From: Xanthomonas arboricola | GTDB lineage: Bacteria; Pseudomonadota; Gammaproteobacteria; Xanthomonadales; Xanthomonadaceae | Length of the DNA: 45,094 nt | Assembly: GCF_003353015.1 (NCBI RefSeq) | Contig: NZ_QREM01000009.1 | Coordinates: 1,573,782-1,618,875 of the forward strand | Direction: 5' to 3' | Translations under genes and position numbers: made by a program | The notes under the pieces: model-generated | What the model saw: the letters and a program-made list of their open reading frames with translations, nothing else | Databases searched by the model: none | Told to the model about the DNA's origin: nothing | Part shown: in pieces, positions 19,694 through 28,651 of the stretch | Layout: every line of letters begins with the position of its first letter | How positions within the stretch are numbered: the first letter of the stretch is position 1

Positions 19694-22129
19694 TCATTGG
19701 TCGGTGCCTTGCGCGGTGCTGTGAATGGCACCGCGCGCACGTCCTTGCACGTCGCCTTGGGCAATGCCTTGGATTGCACCGTGCGTACCGCCTGGCACAT
19801 TGCGTTGCATGGCACTTTGCACGCCATCAGGCGCATCCACCTGCGCCAGCAAGCCGCGCAGCAAGGTCAGTGGCTCGCGAGGTGGCTGTCGCTTCGGCAC
19901 CTCGTCCTGCGCGGCCCATTGGCGTTCCCACGCGGCGAGCTGGGTGTTGACCGCCGCTGCGTCGAACGGCGTGCAGGCCTTGCGCGCGGCACGGTATGCG
20001 CGCAGAAAGCGCGTCCAGCGCTGCAGGTAGAAATCCGCGTACATGCCCTGCCATGCCTTGGACGCGTAATCGGCCAGGTTGCCGTCGCCGCCCCACAGGC
20101 TGACCTGCGCACGCGCATTGCCGACATAGACACGACGCAGTGCGGCATCGTTGCCGGCGGCCGCGGCGGCCTGGCCGGTCCAGTCGGCCAGGGTTTCGTG
20201 CTGGCCGCCGACCAGTGCATCCAGCCCCTGCACCAGTTGCACCGTGCGCGCCAGCAGCGCATCGCCGCGCGCGAAGTCGCCGGCGTCGTAGGCCTGCACC
20301 ACCGCCTGCAACTGACGGTCGGCATGCAGGCTCAGGTAGTGCCGCGCGTCTTCGATCAGGTCGTAGCGGTACAGCGGCGCGTCGGCATAGCGGTCGGCCT
20401 GCTGCAGCAAGGCGTCGATGGCGCGGCGCAGGCGTTGCGGATCGCCGGGGCGGTCATCGAAGCCGACGATGTCGGCGGTCGGCCGCTTGAACAGCAGATA
20501 CGCACCGGCACGCTTGTTCCACCAGCGTGGCGACCAGTAGCGGGTCTGGTAGATGCCCGCCTCCAGATCCGACCAGGCCTGCAGCAAGGCCGCATCGCTG
20601 TGGCCGTAGCGCGCACGGGTGTATTGGGTGAGCCATTGCGACCAGGACTGCTGCGGTCCTTCCCAGGCCAGCGCGTAGAGATACTCGTAGACCACCGAGT
20701 TGCTGTGCAGCCCTTCCGGAAACACGCCGAAGCCGCGCAGAGTGCGTTTGTCCGGATCGGCCAGCAAGACCTGCAGATCCTGCCGATAGAACGCAAAGTC
20801 GCCGTACAGCGGATTGCTGGCGCCGTAGTTGTGCACGTAGCCATAGATCCACTGCTTGTTGTCGAAGGCCTGCGAAGCCTTCCAGGTGCCGGGATAGCGG
20901 TCGTTGCCGATGTCCAGCACCATCAGCCGCGCGTCGGGCACCTTGCCGAGAAACGCGGCGATCGCCTGCGGTTGCCAGAACGCTCTGTCGGCACCGAACA
21001 GCCAGCCCTGCATCACCCAGGTGGCCTGTGGATTGACCTGTGCAATGGAGCGATACAAGGCCTGCCCGTACTCGGCCAGGCGTGCGTCGCGTTGCGCTGG
21101 CGGTACCGCCTTGGCGCGTGCGGCATCGGAGTTGGCGATGCTGTCGCCGTACCTGGCGGCCGCCACGTCGCTGCCATCGTCGGCCACCGGCGGCAGCATC
21201 TCGTTGAAGGCGTCGGCCAGATAGAACTCGCCTGCGCCATAGGCCTGCGTGTACAGCTCCAGGAACCGCCGCGCGACCTGGGCAAACAAGGGATCGCGCG
21301 GATCCAGCCAGTAGGTTTCGTGGAAGCCTTCCCAGGCGCGCATGCGGTAGATGCGCGCGTTGGGATGCGCCTGCGCGAATGCCTTGGGCACGTAGCCGGC
21401 AAACGCCGGCAGCACCGGCTGCATGCCCAGCTCGCGCATGCGGGTGAGGATCTGTGTCTGCAGCACGCGCTTGCTGTCGATCCAGTGCTGCGGCAGCGGC
21501 GCGCGATAGCCTTCGATATTGCCCATGCGCTGCCACGGGGTGAATGCCGGGCCGGAGAAATACTCCGCCAGCGCGTCATCGCCCACGCCGAACTCGCGCC
21601 ACAGCGCCTGCCAGATCGCCTCCTGCCCTTCCATCGCCAGCGGCATGTCGATGCCGTGCAGCGCCATCCAGTCGATCTCGCGCTGCCAGCGCGGCCAGTC
21701 CCAGAACGGCGTGGTGTAGCCGTAGGTGCAGGTGTTGAGATAGGCGCGATGGGCAAACGGCGTGCGCACCTGGCCGCTGCGGTAGGCCGGCCATTGCGCC
21801 GGCAGCGCCACGCGGTCGCCTTCCCAGCTCATCGAGGCCGCACCGGCCTGGCCGAGATAGGCGTAGGCGCCACGTGCCAAGGCCACCTGCGAGGAGCCGG
21901 CAATGCGCACCGCGTCGCCACCGGCGTCGATGCGGTACCAGTCCGCGCCGTCGCCGCGCGGCGCCATCGTCATCTCGAACTGTGCGGCGCGCGGGCCGAT
22001 CAGGCGTTGCAGTACCGCCTGCGCGGGCGGTGCGGCCAGCACCAGATGCGGAATGGCGAGCAACGCGCCCAGCACGGCACCGACGAACAGGCGCACAGGC
22101 GTGGACGGAGAAAACGGTGAGGCAATCAT
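19694..22129 (-). CDS. Alpha-N-acetylglucosaminidase, family GH89
   Basis: An 811-residue exported glycosidase, expected to release terminal alpha-linked GlcNAc. A signal peptide (VGAVLGALLAIPHLVLAAP) leads into a beta-rich N-terminal domain. The GH89 hallmark runs through NTCTYGYTTPFWDWPRWQREIDWMALHGIDMPLA around 132-165. The putative acid/base is Glu310 in YLADAFNEM and the nucleophile Glu472 in GVFPEGLHSNSVVYEYL, by comparison with NAGLU. The C-terminal helical domain has YDLIEDARHYLSL. The last 30 or so residues form an odd Gly/Ala/Gln-rich tail beyond the usual domain. The start overlaps the GH2 stop by 4 bases, so the two are translationally coupled. NagX follows. Confidence 0.93.
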   Translation of the reverse strand: MIASPFSPSTPVRLFVGAVLGALLAIPHLVLAAPPAQAVLQRLIGPRAAQFEMTMAPRGDGADWYRIDAGGDAVRIAGSSQVALARGAYAYLGQAGAASMSWEGDRVALPAQWPAYRSGQVRTPFAHRAYLNTCTYGYTTPFWDWPRWQREIDWMALHGIDMPLAMEGQEAIWQALWREFGVGDDALAEYFSGPAFTPWQRMGNIEGYRAPLPQHWIDSKRVLQTQILTRMRELGMQPVLPAFAGYVPKAFAQAHPNARIYRMRAWEGFHETYWLDPRDPLFAQVARRFLELYTQAYGAGEFYLADAFNEMLPPVADDGSDVAAARYGDSIANSDAARAKAVPPAQRDARLAEYGQALYRSIAQVNPQATWVMQGWLFGADRAFWQPQAIAAFLGKVPDARLMVLDIGNDRYPGTWKASQAFDNKQWIYGYVHNYGASNPLYGDFAFYRQDLQVLLADPDKRTLRGFGVFPEGLHSNSVVYEYLYALAWEGPQQSWSQWLTQYTRARYGHSDAALLQAWSDLEAGIYQTRYWSPRWWNKRAGAYLLFKRPTADIVGFDDRPGDPQRLRRAIDALLQQADRYADAPLYRYDLIEDARHYLSLHADRQLQAVVQAYDAGDFARGDALLARTVQLVQGLDALVGGQHETLADWTGQAAAAAGNDAALRRVYVGNARAQVSLWGGDGNLADYASKAWQGMYADFYLQRWTRFLRAYRAARKACTPFDAAAVNTQLAAWERQWAAQDEVPKRQPPREPLTLLRGLLAQVDAPDGVQSAMQRNVPGGTHGAIQGIAQGDVQGRARGAIHSTAQGTDQ

Positions 22130-25020
22130 GGCGAGTTCCGGTAGTGCACGGTGACGACGTCGTGGAATCCAAACGGCTGATCGGCAGCGACCTGCAGGAT
22201 CACCGCCAGCGTGCGCGCGCCGGTCGCGGGTGCAAGCGTCACGTGTATCGGCGTGCCGGCAGGTGCCTGGGCAACTGCACGGCCATCCAGAAATACCTGT
22301 ACCGGCCCGCTGAGACGACCCAGGTCAAGCATGCCGCCGTGGGTTTGCACGCCCTGCCACGGCGTGAACTCGGTGCGGTACAGCACGTAGCCGGCGCGTT
22401 CGGGTGCGGTTTCCAGCGTGCCGGGCAGCGTATTGCTCCAGCTGTTGTTGTCGTTGGGGCGGCGCGACAGGTCCGGCGCCGGCGGCTGCGCGAAGGCGGC
22501 GGTGTGGCGCCAGCTCTCGACCACCATCGCCGGCGCCACGATCGGCACCGTGGCTGGCAGCGGCACGACCGCGCACGCGATCTCGAGCACCGCATCGCGC
22601 AAGCCTGCGCTGCGCGCCTGCAGCCGTAACACGCCGGCGCCACGCCCGGCCTGCACGATCGCCTGCGCCAGCCCGTTGAACAAGGCCACTTGCATACCCT
22701 GATCGGGCGTATGCGCATTCGGGTCGCCATTGCCGACACCCAGCAAGCGGCCACCGCTGATCTGCAGCGTCAGTGGTGCATTGCAATCGGGCACGTGGCG
22801 GCCTTGCGTATCCAGCGCTTCCAGGGTCACCGGTTGCGCATCGCGGCCATCGCCGCGTAGCCGGGTGCGGTCCGGCGTGAGCCGCAGCGCGACCGCCGCG
22901 CCGGTGGTTTCCACCCGCGTGCGCGCCACCTCGCGGCCATCGCGCCAGGCCACCGCTTCCAGCACGCCCGGCGCATAGTCCACCTGCCACTGATTCATCT
23001 GCGCCCGATCCACCACCTGCTTGCCCAGCGAGCGGCCGTTGAGCCACAGCTCCACCTGCGCGGCATTGCAGAACGCCATCACCTTGATCGGCCGGCCCTC
23101 GCGGCCGGGCCAGTTCCAGTGCGGCAACAGGTGCAGCACCGGCGCGTCGTCGATCCACAACGCGCGGCGCAGCCAATACGCCCCCTTGGCGAATCCGCAT
23201 TGGTCCATGATGCCGAAGAACGCTCCCACCGACGGCCATGCGAACGGGGTGGGTTCGCCGCGATAATCGAAACCGGTCCACACGAAACTGCCGGCGACGA
23301 ACGGGCGTTCGGCAATCAGCTGCCAGGCGCGGCGATGGGTATTGCCCCAGTCCGCGGCCAGGCTGTCGTCTTCGGCCACCACGTGCGCATCCAGGTCGGT
23401 GAACCACGCGCCGCGGGTCTGGAACGCGCTGGTGTCCTCGCTGGACAGCATCGGCGTGCGCGGCCGCGCCGCATGCACGCGGTCGTAGTTGGACTGGCGG
23501 TAGTTGAAACCGAGCACGTCCACCACATCGGCCGCGCCACGGGTGGCGAACATGCCGTCGTTCATGCCGGCGGTGATCGGGCGGCTGTCGTCGAGCGCGC
23601 GCACGGCGCTGGCGGCGCGCGCCATGATCGCGTAACCGGTGGCGGTGCCCTGCAGCGGCTCTTCGTTGAGCAGCGACCACAGGAACACGCTGGGATGGTT
23701 GCGCTGGCGCCGCACCATGTTCTGCAGCAGCGCCACGTAGTCGGGTGCGGGGTTGAACAGCCGGTTCTCGGCCATCACCAGCATGCCGAGCCGGTCGCAG
23801 GCCTGCAGCAGTTCCGGTGCCACCGCGTGATGCAGGCGGATGGCATTGCAGCCCATCGACTTCAAGCGCTGCAGGCGAAACGCGTGCAAGGCATCGGGCA
23901 GCGCCACCCCGACCCCGGCATGGTCCTGATGCAGGCAGACGCCCTTGATCTTGAGCGGGCGGCCATTGAGGAAGAAGCCGTTGTCGGCATCGAAGCGCAG
24001 GCTGCGAAAGCCGATCTCGCACCCGGCACGGTCGCTGCGGCCGTCTGCGCCACGCACGCTGGCCTGCACGCGATACAGCACCGGCGTGTCCACGCTCCAG
24101 CGCTGCGGTTGCGCCACCGCGAGGCCGACCGTCGCCTGCGCGGTGCCGAATGCAGCCACGCGCAGTTGCGTCTGGCCACTCGCCACGACAGCACCGCTTG
24201 GGTCGCGCAGCGCCACATCCACCCACGCCTCGGCAGGCTGTTGCCCGCTGTTGACCAGGTCCAGCTGCACCGGCAGCTGCCAGACATCGCCAGCACCTTC
24301 GCGCGGCACCGCCGCCAGGCCGTCGCCGGCGATATGCAAGGGCGCACGCAGCACCAGCCAGGTGTGCCGGTAGATGCCGCCGCCCTCATACCACCAGCCA
24401 TCCATGGCCTCGGCATCGACGCGGATGGCGATGCTGTTCAAGGCATTGCCGTAGCGCGCGACCGGCGTGAGGTCGATGACCAGCCCGGTGTAGCCGCTCC
24501 AGCTGCGCGCCATCAGCATGCCGTTGACCCACACGGTGGCATGGCTGGCGATGCCGTCCAGCCGCAGCTCCACCGCCTGGCCACGCACGGACTCGTCCAG
24601 CCGCAGCGTGCGCCGGTACCAGGCAATGCCGCGCGGACGATACCCCTGCGCGATATTGGCGTCGGCGCGCACCGCCTGCTCCACCACGAAGTCGTGCGGT
24701 ACCTGCAGCTGCCGCCAGCCGGTGTCGTCGTAGTCCGGCGCCGCCGCACCCCAGGCGCGGCCGGCCTTGGCATTGTCGTAAGTCTCGTCCTGCGCAAGCA
24801 GGCGCGGGAACGATAGATCGCCCGCGTGGAAGCGCCAGCCCTCGTCCAGGTCCAGCCATTGGCCACCGTCGTCCAGGTCCGCTGGCGGTGGTGCAGGATG
24901 CGCCATGCCGCCGCTGCCAAGGCACGTCGTTACAGCGCCCGCCGCGCCTGGCAGCAACGCCGGCACGCCAAGCAGCGACGGGGCGCAGATGCTGCCGGCA
25001 AGGAACTCACGCCTGCGCAT
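22126..25020 (-). CDS. Exported GH2 glycosidase (beta-galactosidase-like)
   Basis: A 964-residue enzyme with a Tat-like leader (RRREFLAGS then a hydrophobic stretch), which sets the start at 25020; an in-frame extension runs over an 18-base tandem repeat and is unlikely. Domains in order: sugar-binding jelly roll (WRFHAGD, LDGIASHATVWVNG), immunoglobulin-like domain, TIM barrel (FFLNGRPLKIKGVCLHQDHAG, GCNAIRLHH), acid/base Glu453 in SLLNEEP, nucleophile Glu528 in LSSEDTSAF, a DUF4982-like domain (FCNAAQVELWLNGRSLGKQ), and a C-terminal beta-sandwich that may bind carbohydrate. Activity could be on beta-galactosides, beta-mannosides or beta-glucuronides; the sequence alone does not decide. The stop overlaps the GH89 start. 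Confidence 0.9.
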   Translation of the reverse strand: MRRREFLAGSICAPSLLGVPALLPGAAGAVTTCLGSGGMAHPAPPPADLDDGGQWLDLDEGWRFHAGDLSFPRLLAQDETYDNAKAGRAWGAAAPDYDDTGWRQLQVPHDFVVEQAVRADANIAQGYRPRGIAWYRRTLRLDESVRGQAVELRLDGIASHATVWVNGMLMARSWSGYTGLVIDLTPVARYGNALNSIAIRVDAEAMDGWWYEGGGIYRHTWLVLRAPLHIAGDGLAAVPREGAGDVWQLPVQLDLVNSGQQPAEAWVDVALRDPSGAVVASGQTQLRVAAFGTAQATVGLAVAQPQRWSVDTPVLYRVQASVRGADGRSDRAGCEIGFRSLRFDADNGFFLNGRPLKIKGVCLHQDHAGVGVALPDALHAFRLQRLKSMGCNAIRLHHAVAPELLQACDRLGMLVMAENRLFNPAPDYVALLQNMVRRQRNHPSVFLWSLLNEEPLQGTATGYAIMARAASAVRALDDSRPITAGMNDGMFATRGAADVVDVLGFNYRQSNYDRVHAARPRTPMLSSEDTSAFQTRGAWFTDLDAHVVAEDDSLAADWGNTHRRAWQLIAERPFVAGSFVWTGFDYRGEPTPFAWPSVGAFFGIMDQCGFAKGAYWLRRALWIDDAPVLHLLPHWNWPGREGRPIKVMAFCNAAQVELWLNGRSLGKQVVDRAQMNQWQVDYAPGVLEAVAWRDGREVARTRVETTGAAVALRLTPDRTRLRGDGRDAQPVTLEALDTQGRHVPDCNAPLTLQISGGRLLGVGNGDPNAHTPDQGMQVALFNGLAQAIVQAGRGAGVLRLQARSAGLRDAVLEIACAVVPLPATVPIVAPAMVVESWRHTAAFAQPPAPDLSRRPNDNNSWSNTLPGTLETAPERAGYVLYRTEFTPWQGVQTHGGMLDLGRLSGPVQVFLDGRAVAQAPAGTPIHVTLAPATGARTLAVILQVAADQPFGFHDVVTVHYRNSP

Positions 25021-25131
25021 GACGGCGCCCGCTCGACTGCACGGCAGGCATGCCATGAGGCGCACGCGGCGCGGCCACTCCGGCGGCCGCGGCATGGCCC
25101 GCACCCATCCCCGCTGCGGCGTTGTCCCGAC

Positions 25132-25167
25132 CAACGGCGTTGCACTCACCACCGGCGTTGCACTCGC
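25132..25167. repeat. 18-base tandem duplication before GH2
   Basis: Two copies of an 18-base unit (CACCGGCGTTGCACTCGC, with the first copy differing at two positions) plus a decayed third. It lies in the 201-base gap between the TBDR 3 stop and the GH2 start. No dyad or promoter is obvious, so TBDR 3 and GH2 may be co-transcribed through it. Confidence 0.8.
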
Positions 25168-25221
25168 CACCGGCCGCCGCACGCAGCGGTGCACGGCCGC
25201 ACCGCGCTCGCGCGCACCTCA

Positions 25222-27930
25222 TCACAGCATGTCCCACTGCATCGACAGGTAGTAGCTGCGACCGGTGACACCGGTCATCTGCCAGCGGCTGGCGATGTCC
25301 TTGTACGCCTCCTCGGTGCGGTTGGTGAGATTCAGGCCACCCAGCTGGAAGCTCAGCGTGTCGTTGACCTGGTAGCCAAGCACCGCATCCAGCTGCGTGC
25401 GCGCCTTCATGGTGTGGCCTTCGCGCGCGAAGAAGCTGTCGCTGCTGTCCTGTTCGTACTCGCTGCGGTGGTTGAGCGAGACGCGCGCCGAATAATGCGT
25501 GCTCTCCCAGTACGCGGTGGCGTTCCAGGTCTGTTCGGACAGGTTGCGGATCTGGAAGTCGGTATCGCGCTGCGGAATCACCCGGGTGAAGTTGGTGGTC
25601 ACCCCGAAGCCGTCGATCGGCAACCAGGCATCCAGCGATTGCGTCCAGCCCAGTTCGTAGCCGCGGATCTTGACCTTGCCCGGATCGTTGGTGGTGGCGG
25701 TGATCTCGTAGATGTCGCCGCCGCTGTCCACGCAGTCGCCGGCTGCGTTGCTGGACAGCGCAGTGCCGTTGAAGGCGGCCGGGCAGACGATGCTGTTGAA
25801 GGTGCCGTTCTTGATGTTCTTCCAGAACCCGGCCACGGTGAGCGCGCCGCCATTGCCGTAGTACCACTCCAGGCTCAGGTCGGCCTGGTCGGCGGTCAGC
25901 GCCTTCAGATCGGTCTGGCCCTGGGTGACGACATAGGTGGTGGTGCCGCCGGTATTGGTGCCGGTGGAGATGGTCGAGGCGATGGCGGTGTTGCTGTCCA
26001 GGATCGGCCGCACCAGTACCTTGGCGGCGGCAAAGCGCAGCAGCAGGTCGTCGCGCATGTCCAGCACCAGGTTCAGGCTGGGCAGCCAGTTGGAATAGTC
26101 GTACGGCGCACGCGCGGTGCCGATCACCACATTGGCATCGTCGCTGGCGGCCTGTGCCTGGGTCAGGTAGGTGTCGGTGGTGCGCTTGGTGTTTTCGTAG
26201 CGCAGGCCGAGGTTGCCGCGCAGGCGCATGCTGCCGATGTCGGTGTCGATGCGCGCCATCGCATAGGCCGAGGAAATGTCGTTCTCGATGCTGTAGCTGC
26301 TCTGCGGCGCGAACAGGACCGGCACCGTGATGCCGGCGGCCGCCAGCGAGCGCGCATAGGCGGCGATGTCCGGGGTGACCCAGCTGTCCTGCGAGGCGAG
26401 CTGCCCGTCGAGGAAATTGCTGACCGTGCTGTTGGCGGCCGACAGTTCCGGGAACATGTCGAAGCCCGACACTGCACCGGTCCTGAGCAGATACAGGAAG
26501 TCGCGCCGGCGCACGTCGCGCTCGAAGGTTTCGCGGCGGTATTTGCCACCGAAGCGCACCGCATTCAACGCACCCAGCTCCAGATACCGTTCGGCATCCA
26601 GTTGCAGCGACCATTCCTTGTTGCTGAGCGACTGGATGGACCCGTTGGGATACTCGCTGCGCACCAGATTGGCCTTGTCCCAGGCACTGGCATCGGTGGC
26701 GTCGGCATCGGTGGTCAGCGAGATCGCGTCGGGATTGGAGGTATCCAGCAATGTTGCCGACGGAATCCGGCCCAGGATCGCGGCGCGTTCGTTCTCGTCG
26801 GTCTTGCCCTGGGTGTAATTGGCCGCGCCACTGAGCGTCCAGGCATCGCCCTTCCATTTGAAGTCGTAGCTGAGCAGCTGCGTGGACAGGTCGTGTTGTT
26901 CGATCTGACGGTTGTTCTCCAGCCAGTAGTCCGATGCCGACACCTGCGTGGCGGTCAGGCCGTTGGTCTGCAGCACCGTCAGTGGAGTGCGCTCGAACGA
27001 GTACACCAGCTGGTTCATGTCGTTGGCGGTCTTGTCCTGCGAATACAGCGCAGTGAGGTTCATCTCCAGCTGGTCGTTGGGCTTCCACTGCAAGCCGCCG
27101 TTGAACATCTTGCGCGTGGTCTCGCGCTCGATCGAGCGATAGCGCGGGCGGCGCGGGATGTACAAGCTGCCGGCGTCGGTGTCCTGCGTGTACCAGCGGT
27201 CGATCCACAGATAATCGGCGCGGTCCTTGAGCTTCTGGTAGCCGGCACTGAGGAACACGCCCAGCTCGCCGCCACCGGCCTTGAACTGGTCGATATAGGT
27301 CAGCACGCCCTTGGGCGTGGGCGAGCCACCGGCAAATTCCGCATACTGGGTCTTGGCCGAGAACAGCAGCTTGGTCTGCCGGTAATCCAGCGGTTTGGTG
27401 GTGTTGATGTTGACCGTGCCGGACAGGCCACCGGCGTCCATGTCCGCCGACGGCGATTTGATCACCTCGATCCCGGCGGCCACTTCCGGCTGGATGATGT
27501 CGTAGCGGAACCCATCGGTGAAGTCGGCGCTCTTGATCACCTGGCCGTTGATGGTGGTGGCCGAATACTGCGGGCCCAGACCACGCACGCTGATGGTGGA
27601 GCCGCGCCCGTTGATGGTGGAGATCTGCACGCCGGGGATGCGCTGGATCGCCTCGGCGATGTTCTCGGCAGGAAACTTGCCGATGTCCTGCGCGGAGATG
27701 CCATCGGTCATGCGCACATCGTCGCGCTTGGTGTCCATCGCGGTGATCAGGCTCTTCTGGTACGAGCTGGTGACCTTGACGGTGTCGAGCTGGGAGATCT
27801 GCGCCGATGCCGGCGGCGGCGATTCCTGCGCCTGCGCGCTGGCGCCGCAGGCAAGCAGCGACAGCGCAATGGCGATGGACAGCGAGGAGGGCGAACAACA
27901 ACGCAACGCGGCACGCGGGACAGGTGACAT
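25222..27930 (-). CDS. TonB-dependent receptor, oligosaccharide type (TBDR 3)
   Basis: A 902-residue outer-membrane receptor heading the GH2-GH89-nagX series. The start at 27930 has AGGA upstream and gives a leader with the core SLSIAIALSLLACGASAQAQ. A TonB-box-like DTVKVTS is followed by SAQDIGKFPAENIAEAIQR and VRGLGPQYSATTING in the plug, features shared with TBDR 2 and the large TIGR01782-type family. Barrel features include LPSLNLVLDMRDDLLLRFAA and LSLEWYYGN, and the protein ends YYLSMQWDML. Its linkage to exported glycosidases suggests it brings oligosaccharides into the periplasm for trimming. A LacI-type site lies about 595 bases upstream. The 8-mer TACCAATT at 28175-28182 is shared with the nagQ promoter. 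Confidence 0.92.
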   Translation of the reverse strand: MSPVPRAALRCCSPSSLSIAIALSLLACGASAQAQESPPPASAQISQLDTVKVTSSYQKSLITAMDTKRDDVRMTDGISAQDIGKFPAENIAEAIQRIPGVQISTINGRGSTISVRGLGPQYSATTINGQVIKSADFTDGFRYDIIQPEVAAGIEVIKSPSADMDAGGLSGTVNINTTKPLDYRQTKLLFSAKTQYAEFAGGSPTPKGVLTYIDQFKAGGGELGVFLSAGYQKLKDRADYLWIDRWYTQDTDAGSLYIPRRPRYRSIERETTRKMFNGGLQWKPNDQLEMNLTALYSQDKTANDMNQLVYSFERTPLTVLQTNGLTATQVSASDYWLENNRQIEQHDLSTQLLSYDFKWKGDAWTLSGAANYTQGKTDENERAAILGRIPSATLLDTSNPDAISLTTDADATDASAWDKANLVRSEYPNGSIQSLSNKEWSLQLDAERYLELGALNAVRFGGKYRRETFERDVRRRDFLYLLRTGAVSGFDMFPELSAANSTVSNFLDGQLASQDSWVTPDIAAYARSLAAAGITVPVLFAPQSSYSIENDISSAYAMARIDTDIGSMRLRGNLGLRYENTKRTTDTYLTQAQAASDDANVVIGTARAPYDYSNWLPSLNLVLDMRDDLLLRFAAAKVLVRPILDSNTAIASTISTGTNTGGTTTYVVTQGQTDLKALTADQADLSLEWYYGNGGALTVAGFWKNIKNGTFNSIVCPAAFNGTALSSNAAGDCVDSGGDIYEITATTNDPGKVKIRGYELGWTQSLDAWLPIDGFGVTTNFTRVIPQRDTDFQIRNLSEQTWNATAYWESTHYSARVSLNHRSEYEQDSSDSFFAREGHTMKARTQLDAVLGYQVNDTLSFQLGGLNLTNRTEEAYKDIASRWQMTGVTGRSYYLSMQWDML

Positions 27931-28205
27931 GGGAGATCCTGAGGTGGACTGGCTGGACGACGACGCGGCTGGCATTCCGATCGATCAGCGCTGACGGATC
28001 CCGGCGTGGGGCAACCCACCCACACGCGCACAGGCCACCGGTCCCGGACATCCGGAACCGCCTGCGATCTGTTGTCTGCGAGCACCCCGTACGGCCCCCC
28101 GTGGGTGCCGATGCCGTCTCCCTCCCAGGACGGTCATCGCCTGCCATTGCTGATCAACGGCCCTGACTGGCAAATACCAATTCAGTGGATTTGATTCTTA
28201 TGGTC

Positions 28206-28290
28206 TTTAAAAGATCCTGTCAACAGTCACTGTCGAAAGCATTCGATGACGCTGCGGGCTTTGCAGGAACCCCATTTTAAAAGGGTCCTG
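28206..28290. repeat. Two AT-rich direct repeats upstream of TBDR 3
   Basis: TTTAAAAGATCCTG at 28206-28219 and TTTAAAAGGGTCCTG at 28276-28290 differ by one inserted base and one change, about seven helical turns apart. Each has a short dyad around TTTAAAA. They stand out from the GC-rich surroundings and could be promoter or regulator sites for TBDR 3. Confidence 0.5.
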
Positions 28291-28522
28291 ATGGTGCACA
28301 GAGCATCATCCGGGTGCAGGACGGGCATCGTTGTCGCAGGACCAGTCAGTGACCAATCCAGGGAAACCAGACCAATTCCTGGCGGGCCAGGACATGTGCG
28401 GCATCGCGAAATCGCTGCAAACCGGATCACGGTCCAGCATTCGGCCCCTGCGCGGTCGAACGCGGCGCGCCGGCCGCATCGCTGCAAGCGCTCGACTACG
28501 GCGATGACTGCCGGCAGCGGCA

Positions 28523-28539
28523 AGACGACAACGTTGTCA
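28523..28539. promoter_or_regulatory. LacI-type operator far upstream of TBDR 3
   Basis: A perfect 12-base palindrome GACAACGTTGTC (28527-28538). With its right flank it matches the TBDR 2 operator at 16 of 17 positions when one strand is reversed. It lies about 595 bases before TBDR 3 and about 75 bases beyond the xcs terminator, so TBDR 3 transcription may begin near here with a long leader. Confidence 0.62.
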
Positions 28540-28611
28540 GCGGCCGCTCGGGTACGCCGCTGGCATCGGCCTGGACGAGACCTCCGGCCGTCCCATGCAC
28601 GCGAATGGTGC

Positions 28612-28651
28612 AGAAGAAAAAGCGCTCCGCCATCAGCGAGCCAGGCGGCGC
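28612..28651 (-). terminator. Intrinsic terminator of the xcs operon
   Basis: Directly after the xcsN stop codon, the minus strand forms a GC-rich stem (28644-28651 with 28622-28631, two bulged bases) followed by TTTTTCTTC. The stem begins at the base next to the stop codon. Confidence 0.72.

Larger units (their letters stand above)
27931..28651. other. Long leader and intergenic region before TBDR 3
   Basis: About 720 bases between the TBDR 3 start and the xcsN stop. It contains the TACCAATT 8-mer (28175-28182), two AT-rich direct repeats (28206-28219 and 28276-28290), a LacI-type palindrome (28527-28538) and the xcs terminator (28612-28651). I see no convincing gene on either strand; the long open frames here are out of frame with the neighbouring genes and compositionally poor. 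Confidence 0.6.
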
